Below are positions 54,823 through 62,525 of a DNA stretch of 64,000 nucleotides, in pieces (the first letter of the stretch is position 1; each line of letters begins with the position of its first letter). Under the pieces are notes generated by a model, which made no database searches, was not told the DNA's origin, and worked only from the letters and a program-made list of their open reading frames with translations. Source of the DNA: an uncultured Mucilaginibacter sp. (GTDB lineage Bacteria > Bacteroidota > Bacteroidia > Sphingobacteriales > Sphingobacteriaceae); contig NZ_CAITNG010000039.1 in NCBI RefSeq assembly GCF_903893715.1, forward strand, positions 1-64,000, given 5' to 3'. A program made the translations under genes and the position numbers.

Positions 54823-55281
54823 ATGAACAATATCGTTATAACAGAGATTCAACTGGCCGCAACTTTTTACAGGTCAGGGCTACTTAAATATTTTAACAGT
54901 GATGAATTAGCATTTCACATTACGGACATCTGTTATAAGCATAAGATATTAGCAATCAATAACGATAGGTTGACGGCGCAAAAGATGGTTGACGCCGGCT
55001 TGCTTAAAGTTGTGACCCTGGATGAAAGCCAGATGGGCGAAGTAGACCGGCTTCATCATTTTTACAAACCGCAGTTTATTGTTAAAACAGTAACTGCACT
55101 TGTATTAGCGCAGCAAACTGGCTACAAGCTGTTAAGCCAGGATGATCTGCTCAGGGAGACGGCAGCACACGATTTTAAAATCAGGGCTATTAATAAAGGA
55201 TGGCTTATTGAAATTTTAGTAAACGAAATCAGTATGATGGGAGAAACGATAGATGTAGACTTAGTAAAGCAAATTATATAA
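54823..55281 (+). CDS. PIN-like protein paired with XRE-ImmA
   Basis: The 152-residue protein resembles the C-terminal half of PIN nucleases (TALVLAQQTGYKLLSQDDLLRETA). The first Asp of a classic PIN site is not obvious: the start reads NIVITEIQLAATFY. It could be a degenerate or atypical PIN. The tight spacing after the XRE-ImmA gene suggests a two-gene unit in which one product controls the other. A toxin role is inference. Confidence 0.65.
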   Translation: MNNIVITEIQLAATFYRSGLLKYFNSDELAFHITDICYKHKILAINNDRLTAQKMVDAGLLKVVTLDESQMGEVDRLHHFYKPQFIVKTVTALVLAQQTGYKLLSQDDLLRETAAHDFKIRAINKGWLIEILVNEISMMGETIDVDLVKQII

Positions 55282-55583
55282 AAAAAAGCCACGGCAGAAA
55301 TTACCATGACTTTGTTAATTCGATTAAGACCAAAGCTTTACAGGCTCTTGACTTAGGTAAGAATGTTCTTGCACTTCAAACTTACCTTCTTTTTCGCAAT
55401 TCTGCAAATCCTCTGAGTGTTTTCAACCGAATAAGGCATAAAAATGCCTATTTGAGCGTGTATGGTTGAATTTAAAATTAAAAAAAAGTAAAAAAGCAAT
55501 TTTCATTTCCTGGTAATACCAGCCTGCGCTACAAAAATGATATGTAGGGCCTTATTCACTTTTTAAATTTTAATAATATTATC
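55282..55583. other. Intergenic stretch with a nested hairpin
   Basis: The main feature is a nested inverted repeat: outer TCAACC/GGTTGA (55423-55469) around AGGCAT-AAAA-ATGCCT (55434-55449). It could be a structured leader or a terminator of the PIN-like gene. No open frame of interest is seen. Confidence 0.45.
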
Positions 55584-56282
55584 ATGTCAAATGAAAATAA
55601 AGGGGGAGCGCTTACCCCAAAATTAGCGCAAGCTTTGCAATTTTTTATAGAGGGTAAACAGTTTGAAACCTTCCATCAGTACCTGACAGGGGCTCAGTTA
55701 AAAGAGCTGGCCAGTATCCCACTGGCAGTTAATTTGTACTTAGCAGTGCAAGCGGGTTATGAGCCTGAATTGATCGGTAATGAAAAAGAAGTTGATCTTG
55801 CCCGTAAGGATATAGAGCAATTCTTTGTCAAAGACAAGCTTAAATTTACCATCAATAGCGAACCCTTTACCTGGTACGAACAATATATTTCCGGCAAGCA
55901 AATTCGCGTCTTGGGTAAAATTGCAGCGGCGGATGAGATATTTTTGCAAGTTCCGCCGCCTTATCATAATGAACTCATCACTGACGATAGGGAGGTCGAT
56001 TTGGCGCTGCCGGGCAAAGAGAGTTTTATATCAAAAGCGCAACCGTTCGAGGTTACGCTGATTGTTAATGGGCAACCTAAAAAATGGAAAGAGAAAACCA
56101 TCTCTTATGACCAGGTGGTGATTTTGGCTAAGCAGGATGACCCCTCCACCGGGGAAAAGGCCTATACTATTACGTACTTTGATGGGCCACCGCAAAACCC
56201 TAAAGGGGAATTAGCTAAGAGTCAGATTGTTTTTGTAATTAATGAAATGATATTCAATGCAACAGCAACTGATAAGTCTTAA
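55584..56282 (+). CDS. Multiubiquitin protein, three beta-grasp repeats
   Basis: The 232-residue protein holds three tandem ubiquitin-like repeats (about 13-81, 82-150, 151-232). Repeats 1 and 2 share ELIGNEKEVDLA and ELITDDREVDLA. The C-terminus is NATATDKS, with no Gly-Gly. This matches the multiubiquitin family. It overlaps the E1-like gene by 26 bases and starts a four-gene unit. It is probably processed or recognised by the E1-like and DUF6527 proteins; direct conjugation through a di-glycine end is not supported by the sequence. Confidence 0.88.
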   Translation: MSNENKGGALTPKLAQALQFFIEGKQFETFHQYLTGAQLKELASIPLAVNLYLAVQAGYEPELIGNEKEVDLARKDIEQFFVKDKLKFTINSEPFTWYEQYISGKQIRVLGKIAAADEIFLQVPPPYHNELITDDREVDLALPGKESFISKAQPFEVTLIVNGQPKKWKEKTISYDQVVILAKQDDPSTGEKAYTITYFDGPPQNPKGELAKSQIVFVINEMIFNATATDKS

Positions 56283-57441
56283 CCCTGATTTGAAGCAACT
56301 CAGGGATGAGGGGTATGAAATTGAAATAATTGGTGGATACGTATGTATCCACCACATACCTTATGTAAATAGCAAGAAGGAAGTGAAATATGGTAAACTG
56401 ATCACGGATATTACCTTAATTACACCAACTCTTGCAGATAAGCCGAAAGACCACACGGCTTTTTTTGTAGGTGAACAGCCTTGCCATCTAACGGGTGAAT
56501 CGATGTCCGAAATAATTAATCTTGCGATACAGAATAAACCCTTGACAGAAAAAATCATCGGGAACTTTTACCTGTCAAGCAAGCCCAAAAGTGGCAATTA
56601 CGCTAACTTTTATGATAAGTTCTCGCGTTACATCTCGTTAATCTCCGTAGCGGCCAGGGCCATTGAGCCGATAGCTACAGCGCGTACTTACAAACCGATG
56701 AGCGATGATGAGGAGAATAGTGTCTTTCAGTATTATGATACCAACTCAAGCCGGGCAAACATCATGCAGTTAAACGCTAAGTTTAAAACACAAAAGATCG
56801 GGATTATAGGCCTCGGTGGCACCGGTTCGTACATTCTGGATTTTATGGCGAAGACCTGTGTGGCAGAGATACATCCGTTTGATGGCGATGACCTAAAGGT
56901 GCATAATGCTTTTCGAATGCCGGGCGCGGCATCGGCAGATGATTTGCAGGCCAGAATGAAAAAAGTCGATTATTTCGAAGCTTTATATTCAAAAATGCAC
57001 AAGGGAATTAAGCCGCACGCCGTTTACATTACGGAGGAGAATAAACACCTGCTCATAGGCTTGTCGTTTGTATTCATTTGCGTTGACAAAAATAGTGTGA
57101 GAAATGCGATCATTCAAATCCTGCTGGCGATGAATATTCCGTTTATTGATGTGGGCATGGGTGTAAGGGTGATCGGTGATAAATTGACAGGTATGACAAG
57201 GACGACTGTAGGAACACCTGAAAAAAATGAACATTTAGCCAACAGAATCTCAACCGAAGATACGGACGATAACGATTACACGACCAATGTGCAAATTGCA
57301 GAATTAAACGCATTTAATGCCATTTCAGCAGTGATCAAGTGGAAGAAAATGGTTGGGTTTTACCAGGATTTGCGCCATGAATACCATTCAACTTATTCTT
57401 TAAATGTAGGAGAGATCATCAATGAAGAAACTAAGGCATGA
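56257..57441 (+). CDS. E1-like ThiF adenylyltransferase with N-terminal extra domain
   Basis: The 394-residue protein has an E1/ThiF core from about 178: GLGGTG (185-190), acidic FDGDD around 208-212, R220 in NAFRMPG, and D277 in VFICVDKN. An extra N-terminal domain (1-170), of the DUF6791 type by its position before ThiF, may be E2-like, with C76 in GEQPCHLTG. No cysteine occurs after C275, so a classic E1 catalytic Cys is missing; C76 is the main candidate for carrying a ubiquitin-like thioester. It overlaps both neighbours, so translation is likely coupled. Confidence 0.88.
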   Translation: MQQQLISLNPDLKQLRDEGYEIEIIGGYVCIHHIPYVNSKKEVKYGKLITDITLITPTLADKPKDHTAFFVGEQPCHLTGESMSEIINLAIQNKPLTEKIIGNFYLSSKPKSGNYANFYDKFSRYISLISVAARAIEPIATARTYKPMSDDEENSVFQYYDTNSSRANIMQLNAKFKTQKIGIIGLGGTGSYILDFMAKTCVAEIHPFDGDDLKVHNAFRMPGAASADDLQARMKKVDYFEALYSKMHKGIKPHAVYITEENKHLLIGLSFVFICVDKNSVRNAIIQILLAMNIPFIDVGMGVRVIGDKLTGMTRTTVGTPEKNEHLANRISTEDTDDNDYTTNVQIAELNAFNAISAVIKWKKMVGFYQDLRHEYHSTYSLNVGEIINEETKA

Positions 57442-57859
57442 GTTTGTGCAGTATATGCCTGAACAACCGGAGGAAGGTGTTATTTATATCTCCATGAAAT
57501 ACCGACTGGCCGTACACCAATGTGTGTGCGGCTGCGGTAATAAAGTGATCACGCCTTTTTCTCCTACGGATTGGGAATTGCGCTTTTATGGCGATAGCAT
57601 ATCATTAAAGCCCTCTATCGGAAATTGGAATTTCGACTGCAAATCACATTACTGGATAGTAAAAAATCAGATCAGATTTGCAGGGCGCTGGAGTGAACAG
57701 CAAATCAATGATGGTAGAAAACGGGACAAAAAACGCAAGGGCAATTTTTACGCCGATGATACAGCAATAAAACCAGTGGAGGTGATTGTAACACAGCCTG
57801 TTGTTAAATCCGGATGGAAGTTGAAAAGGCTGAAATCATTCTTTAGCTTTTTATCATAA
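57422..57859 (+). CDS. DUF6527 metal-binding protein
   Basis: The 145-residue protein has H32 and C34-x-C36-x-C38 (HQCVCGCGNKV) with C73 and H76 in FDCKSHYWI, a likely zinc site, and a basic tail (about 95-140). This is the DUF6527 family that goes with multiubiquitin and ThiF genes. It may be a ubiquitin-like ligase or adaptor; no activity is established. It overlaps the E1-like gene by 20 bases. Confidence 0.88.
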   Translation: MKKLRHEFVQYMPEQPEEGVIYISMKYRLAVHQCVCGCGNKVITPFSPTDWELRFYGDSISLKPSIGNWNFDCKSHYWIVKNQIRFAGRWSEQQINDGRKRDKKRKGNFYADDTAIKPVEVIVTQPVVKSGWKLKRLKSFFSFLS

Positions 57860-57892
57860 AGTAATTAAAAATACGGAAAGGAGGTATATAAG

Positions 57893-58012
57893 ATGAGCAA
57901 AATAACAGTGAAAGTAAATAAAAGTGCCGTTACCGGTAAATTTGTTTCTAATCAACAGGTCAAAAGTAGTCCTAAAACGACCTACGTGCAAACCGTTAAC
58001 AAATCCAGGTAA
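57893..58012 (+). CDS. 39-residue basic peptide at the end of the ubiquitin-like operon
   Basis: A short frame (MSKITVKVNKSAVTGKFVSN, then QQVKSSPKTTYVQTVNKSR) follows the DUF6527 gene by 33 bases. A GGAAAGGAGG Shine-Dalgarno lies eight bases before the ATG, stronger than at most genes here. It is Lys/Thr/Val-rich with no membrane segment. Short proteins of this KxxxxGKFVxxxxxxxxPKTT kind appear next to multiubiquitin/DUF6527 genes and are sometimes misnamed. A bidirectional terminator follows. Confidence 0.72.
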   Translation: MSKITVKVNKSAVTGKFVSNQQVKSSPKTTYVQTVNKSR

Positions 58013-58032
58013 TTGAATTATTAACAATTCTT

Positions 58033-58065
58033 AAATAGCTATAGCGCCATGCTATGGCTATTTTT
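58033..58065. terminator. Bidirectional terminator between convergent operons
   Basis: AATAGCTATAGC-GCCAT-GCTATGGCTATT is a 12-bp stem with one G-T wobble and a T-run. It ends the ubiquitin-like operon and the opposing nuclease gene. Confidence 0.8.
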
Positions 58066-59305
58066 ATATATTATAAAATAGGTGGTGTAATTCCACAAAC
58101 TTAAACTCATCTGATGGCAAAACATGATGGGACAGGAAATGACTGGCAGAAATTTTTTGAAAGCCTTTACGATAAGATGGATGTGCATTGATGGCAGTAT
58201 CCGCTTCTGTTAATACGTTAGTCAGGCTTTTGTTTTTTACAAAAGTAATCATGATGCCGTAGTTCTCCCGCCAGGTTAGGTAGCCTAATAACTGATCAAT
58301 AGTTTCTCCGTATAATTTCTGCCCGCCCCATATTTTGCATTCGCACACCAGGATATTCCCTTTGGCAATATTTAGATAAATATCAGATTTGCCTTTGGCG
58401 TTAAACGTCTCACCTGTTGCTTTACCTTGAAAGACGGTGTTCAGTCCGACCAGTAAGATATTACGAAAATCATTTTCACCGCTATTCTCAAACGATGCGG
58501 GCGTTTTCTCAAACTGGCTTCCCTGGTTGTCGAGGATGTGTATAATGGCCAGTACATCCTCTCTTTTTATGCTATAATTTTCGGGCTGGGTGGGGTTCGG
58601 TTTTACTTTCTGCACGAGGGGTTGCGTATCCAATTGAATACGTTTAACAACGTCGTCGTCTTTCTTTTTTATCGGGATGCCTATTTGTTTAAACAGCGAA
58701 TTATATTTTTCTTTATCGGCCGTTAACTTGGTTTTTCGGCCCTCTATTAACGCCTTGATTTTCTGCAATAACATCGCATTTTCAGTTGTAACTTCAGTTT
58801 CAATGATATGGATGTGATTGTAAACATATTGCTTTAACCTTTGCACCTCGTTAATAACCCAAGTGTCGTCCCGGTTAAAGGCATATCCTTTTATGTCGAT
58901 AGTAAACTCAGCGGTATTTCGTTTCCAATTTACTGCTTTTGTACTTCCACCCAATGAAAACGTTGATGGCCGCATATTTAACAAAGCAGAAAGATGGGCA
59001 TTATGCACTATAGGAATGGTAACATGGATCGATTCATATTCGTAAGGCAGGTCACCTTCATCCCGGTAAGAGTCTTCGCGCTGGTCAGCCCGTATAATCC
59101 TTACCTCATTTTTTTGTTCAAGTGTTTCAGTTCTTTCCAGATCTATTTTTACGGGATCGTAGTGTTTATTTGAATAGTAGTAATCCGCTAATTCTTCTGT
59201 AGTCGTTCCGATAATGGTGGAATCAGGCTCTTTTAAAATTTGAAGCTTTATGTCTTCAAGAATCTTATTGTATGCATCGGAAAATGATGCTCTTATTGTA
59301 TACAT
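58064..59305 (-). CDS. PD-(D/E)XK nuclease-type protein
   Basis: The frame is open from 59407, overlapping the Fic gene by 47 bases, but those codons translate a 37-base DNA repeat. ATG 59305 after that repeat is the better start (413 residues). The C-terminal third has a restriction-type site: D308 in GKSDIYL and E322-x-K324 in VCECKIWGG, followed by QLLGYLTWREN. A Gly-rich N-terminal part and a Lys-rich middle helix region are unassigned. It is downstream of Fic and should cut DNA; which DNA is unknown. Confidence 0.75.
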   Translation of the reverse strand: MYTIRASFSDAYNKILEDIKLQILKEPDSTIIGTTTEELADYYYSNKHYDPVKIDLERTETLEQKNEVRIIRADQREDSYRDEGDLPYEYESIHVTIPIVHNAHLSALLNMRPSTFSLGGSTKAVNWKRNTAEFTIDIKGYAFNRDDTWVINEVQRLKQYVYNHIHIIETEVTTENAMLLQKIKALIEGRKTKLTADKEKYNSLFKQIGIPIKKKDDDVVKRIQLDTQPLVQKVKPNPTQPENYSIKREDVLAIIHILDNQGSQFEKTPASFENSGENDFRNILLVGLNTVFQGKATGETFNAKGKSDIYLNIAKGNILVCECKIWGGQKLYGETIDQLLGYLTWRENYGIMITFVKNKSLTNVLTEADTAINAHPSYRKGFQKISASHFLSHHVLPSDEFKFVELHHLFYNI

Positions 59306-59316
59306 ATCATAGTCAA

Positions 59317-59353
59317 ATGAGCCGGTATGAGCCGATAATACCCGATAATGAGC
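59317..59353 (-). repeat. 37-base operator-like repeat, copy A
   Basis: Begins ATGAGCCGGTATGAGC and is made of GAGCCGATA/CCCGATAA-type units; 34 of 37 bases match 60435-60471 in the same orientation. It lies 11 bases before the nuclease start and just after the Fic stop. Together with copy B before Fic it suggests shared control, probably by the Fic protein's winged helix. Confidence 0.75.
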
Positions 59354-59360
59354 TAATAGT

Positions 59361-60404
59361 TTATAAAATGTTATAATTAGTTCCAGGCCCTGCACCCTGT
59401 TTTTCAATCAATTTCTTTTCAACTAACTCAGCCAATATTCGTTTCATGGTTGGGCTGGAAATATCCAGTTTCTTAGCGATCTCGCTCGATTTAATGCCGG
59501 GATTACTTTCAATAATAACCAATACGGCTGCGTCTCTTTTGGTAATGCTTTTTCCCACCCCATGAGTGCTTAATTTGGTCAACAAGGAAGTCTGTATGTT
59601 TTTTAAGGAATTCAGGAAAAATAGTACCCAAGGCGTTATATCTTCGCCGGGCCGTTGTGCCTGGCAGCTTCTAAGTACACGGTAATATTCTGTTTTTTGG
59701 CTTTCGATCTCGTGTTCTAAACTTACATATTGAATCCACTCGTAGCCATATTTACGCAATAACAATGTTGCCAATAACCGGCTTAAACGCCCGTTGCCAT
59801 CCTGGAAGGGATGTATCGTTACAAACTCGTAGCTGAATAAAGCGCATTTAATTAATGGATGCGCAGTATTATCTTTATCATGCCATTCCACTAATGCACG
59901 CATTGCTTCCTCTGTGGCAAAGCCGGGTTCCGCAGTTTGGAAAATGATTTGCGTTGTTCCATCCGGCATGTTGGCTTGAACCGCATTGCTGGCTTGCTTG
60001 TAATCCCCTTTATGCCATTGATCTTTTTCACTATACCGCATCAATTGATTGTGCAGGTTTTTCAATCCATTTTCTGAAATCTGAATGTCGCTATAATGTT
60101 CACCGATTAAATCCAGCACTTCAAAATAACCCACTACTTCCTGCTGGTCTCTTTCCTGTAGTTTTGATATATCGATATTTTTTAAAAGCACGTCAACCTC
60201 AGCATCGCTTAGTTTAGAGCCTTCGATCCTTGTTGATGCACCCACACTTCTTACCGTTGCGATAGACTTTAATTCTTTTAAACTTTGGCCCTCCCTACGC
60301 TCTATGGCAGTCCAGGCTGCATCGAACCGGTCAATTTCGCTTAATAGGGTGATTAATTCCCAATTTAAATCAAGGTTTAAAGTATGGACGCTTACGTTAC
60401 TCAT
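59361..60404 (-). CDS. Fic family protein with C-terminal winged helix
   Basis: The 347-residue protein has an N-terminal inhibitory motif S57-x3-E61-G62, the Fic active site HPFQDGNGR (198-206), and a C-terminal winged helix (about 282-347: SSEIAKKLDISSPTMKRIL). Fic enzymes usually AMPylate targets; the inhibitory motif keeps such enzymes quiet until released. The DNA-binding domain makes it a candidate autoregulator at the 37-base repeats in front of it and of the nuclease gene. Confidence 0.92.
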   Translation of the reverse strand: MSNVSVHTLNLDLNWELITLLSEIDRFDAAWTAIERREGQSLKELKSIATVRSVGASTRIEGSKLSDAEVDVLLKNIDISKLQERDQQEVVGYFEVLDLIGEHYSDIQISENGLKNLHNQLMRYSEKDQWHKGDYKQASNAVQANMPDGTTQIIFQTAEPGFATEEAMRALVEWHDKDNTAHPLIKCALFSYEFVTIHPFQDGNGRLSRLLATLLLRKYGYEWIQYVSLEHEIESQKTEYYRVLRSCQAQRPGEDITPWVLFFLNSLKNIQTSLLTKLSTHGVGKSITKRDAAVLVIIESNPGIKSSEIAKKLDISSPTMKRILAELVEKKLIEKQGAGPGTNYNIL

Positions 60405-60434
60405 GAATCAAAGGTACAAAATAACTAAAACAAA

Positions 60435-60471
60435 ATGATCCGATATGAGCCGATAATATCCGATAATGAGC
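60435..60471 (-). repeat. 37-base operator-like repeat, copy B
   Basis: Begins ATGATCCGATATGAGC and differs from copy A at three of 37 bases. It lies 30 bases upstream of the Fic start. See copy A. Confidence 0.75.
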
Positions 60472-60651
60472 CGTTACAATAAAGGATTTTAATAGCAGGT
60501 CCGGTTTCACAATCAGTCATGAACTTGGTCATTACAAATTGACGCAGTCGCAATATTCGATTAGAGATTCTTAATGTTAATCCTAAGAAAAATATACCAT
60601 TTAGGATTAAAAGTTCGCAGCTTTCGAATCGGCGTTTACAAGAAGATTCGA

Positions 60652-61092
60652 CTAAAGTTTTTCTATAGTTTTTTGCTCCTCGTCAGAAAACCTAACGTGT
60701 TTCGACAAATCTTTCACCATATTCCTGGCGAAAACAGCACCGGGTGATCCACTTTTCATTACGTCATCATCGCCTAAGGCAACCTGCTCCCCGTAGATTG
60801 CTTTCTTTAAATCCCTCCGGTGATTAACTTCTTCCATTTTACCCTTCAATTTTTCAACCAGAGTAAAGTCAGGTTCGCCATTTTGTACCAGGTCAGCAAA
60901 ATCTTTATAAGGCGCAAGGCTTACATTGATTACCTTTTGCATTACTTCTCCCCATTGCAGTACTTCCCGAACAGAAAACTCCTTATTGTTTTGCGACTGC
61001 ATTTCCATCACCATCGCCAGGAACATTTCCGGTGTTCCGTTCCAACCGGGTTTAAACTTGAATAGCTTCTGAAAAAATGAAAATAATCCCAT
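60652..61092 (-). CDS. Conserved-looking protein of unknown function
   Basis: A 146-residue, mostly helical protein: MGLFSFFQKLFKFKPGWNGT start, then FLAMVMEMQSQNNKEFSVREVLQWGEVM and a charged C-terminus. It has no recognised domain. It lies between the Fic unit and the mobile-element genes, on the same strand as Fic. Coding-like composition supports it as a gene. Confidence 0.55.
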   Translation of the reverse strand: MGLFSFFQKLFKFKPGWNGTPEMFLAMVMEMQSQNNKEFSVREVLQWGEVMQKVINVSLAPYKDFADLVQNGEPDFTLVEKLKGKMEEVNHRRDLKKAIYGEQVALGDDDVMKSGSPGAVFARNMVKDLSKHVRFSDEEQKTIEKL

Positions 61093-61441
61093 CTCTTTTT
61101 ATTTAAGGTAATTATCCTTTGTTATGTAAATATAAGTATTGCAAGTATTGTTTGCTCCCTGTCAACTTCACTTTCCCAAAACAACTATGGCACCCCCTTC
61201 GGGCCGGGCTATTCGCTGTATCTGCTTCGCAGGATGCCGCTGCTATCCCTGTTGCAATTAATGCAAAAGCACTTTTGCTTTGCGCAAGAGCTTTTGCAAC
61301 GGGTTAAATATAAAAAAACGGCAACATGGACAGCATTTGTTGACCACGCTCCATTTCATTCGCCGGGTCAAGCTGCATTTGCCACATCACCGTATTTTAT
61401 GAATTATAAGTTTGAATATAAAGTGCGATAAATGTTGCGGG
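61093..61441. other. Non-coding, hairpin-rich stretch
   Basis: Holds nested inverted repeats: GCAAAAG-CA-CTTTTGC (61263-61278) and GCAAAAGC/GCTTTTGC (61263-61297), with GTTGCA and TGCAAC at the outside. No gene is recognised. It may be a structural or origin-like element of the mobile DNA. Confidence 0.45.
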
Positions 61442-61627
61442 TTACTTCCTGCTATTCTTTTTGAGATAGGATTCCACATCCTTTGGGGAGTTGCCCACCG
61501 CATTAACAGCCGCTTTCAATTTAGCTTTGGTGACATCAAACTTATCAGCCCAGGCCCTTAAATCCTTGTCGTCGTTCATATTGATTACTTCAGTAATACC
61601 GCTGCCGATTGTTTGAGTACGTTCCAT
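61442..61627 (-). CDS. DUF3606 domain protein
   Basis: A 61-residue protein from ATG 61627 (MERTQTIGSGITEVINMNDDKDLRAWADKFDVT) matches DUF3606, a short family common in plasmids and integrated elements. The frame is open further upstream, but those residues have no resemblance to the family. Function unknown. Confidence 0.75.
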   Translation of the reverse strand: MERTQTIGSGITEVINMNDDKDLRAWADKFDVTKAKLKAAVNAVGNSPKDVESYLKKNSRK

Positions 61628-62086
61628 AATCCTAAATCTAATAACCGTGTTTTCGTAAAAATGGAACATTCCCCAACCGCCAGCCTGCCATATTAATTGG
61701 TTCAATTTACAAATATCCGCGTGAATAAAATCTCATTTATTTCTTCCGGCAAAGGTGAGTTTTCTTAACTGACAGAGGTCCTTATCGCCTTTGGCTCCAA
61801 TGGCATTTTATTATTTAATCAATGAATATTTTTAGTCGAAACGGGTAAAAAGCGCAGCTAAAATCAAGCCCGGAAATGTCGTTGGGTTCGCAAAAGACTT
61901 CGGCATAATGAAAAGCTCGTATCCTCGCTTTTCACCCTTCGGGACTTATTCCGATTCCTTTTGCCCGGCTGCCGGGCTTTAAGATTTGCTTTCTTTTTTC
62001 CCTTTTTCTTTTAAAAATAATCAATCAGGGCAAGGCGGCGAAAGGAAAAGCAAACAAATAATTATTCATTAAAAATTTTAAAAATT
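61628..62086. other. Non-coding stretch before ssb with hairpins
   Basis: GAAAAGC/GCTTTTC (61910-61933) and a GC-rich hairpin GCCCGG-CTG-CCGGGC plus TTT (61963-61980), the latter a possible plus-strand terminator or attenuator. No protein frame is recognised. Confidence 0.4.
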
Positions 62087-62485
62087 ATGTTATTCACAGG
62101 AAGACTAACCGCAAAAGCAGAAGTTAAAGCGGTAAAAGGGGACAAACAGGTAATCAATTTTACCGTAGCCATTAACCAAAAATGGAAAAACAAAGCGGGA
62201 GAAAAAAAGGAAAAAACCGCATTCGTTGACTGCGCTTACTGGCGCAATTCAGGTATTGCCGAATACCTCACCAAAGGCGCGGTAGTGGAAATTTCTGGAT
62301 GGATGGAAGCGCAGGGCTACCAAAGCAAAAGCGATGGTATCAAAGCAAGGCTGAATTGTACTTGCGATACTATAAAGCTTTTTTCCCTGACCGCTAAAAG
62401 CGAAAAGGCAACAGATACCAAAACCAAAAAAAAGGTAACAGCAGGCGCAGGCAACCAGCCCGATGAAGACGACCTCCCATTTTAA
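62087..62485 (+). CDS. ssb: Single-stranded DNA-binding protein
   Basis: The 132-residue protein has the OB-fold start LFTGRLTAKAEVKAV, the WKNKAGEKKEKTAFVDCAYW strand pair, and the acidic tip DEDDLPF that binds partner proteins. It is the plasmid/mobile-element type of SSB. It is 40 bases before the DUF932 gene and likely cotranscribed. Confidence 0.9.
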   Translation: MLFTGRLTAKAEVKAVKGDKQVINFTVAINQKWKNKAGEKKEKTAFVDCAYWRNSGIAEYLTKGAVVEISGWMEAQGYQSKSDGIKARLNCTCDTIKLFSLTAKSEKATDTKTKKKVTAGAGNQPDEDDLPF

Positions 62486-62525
62486 TTCCAACCATCCAAA
62501 TTTTTAACCATCAAATTTTAATAAC

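Noticed and set aside
59306-59407. Longer N-terminus for the PD-(D/E)XK protein
   Set aside because: The extra codons translate the 37-base repeat and overlap the Fic gene; the same repeat occurs as non-coding DNA before Fic.
61119-61307. 62-codon plus-strand frame in the hairpin-rich region
   Set aside because: Its composition follows the inverted repeats, there is no ribosome binding site and no family resemblance.
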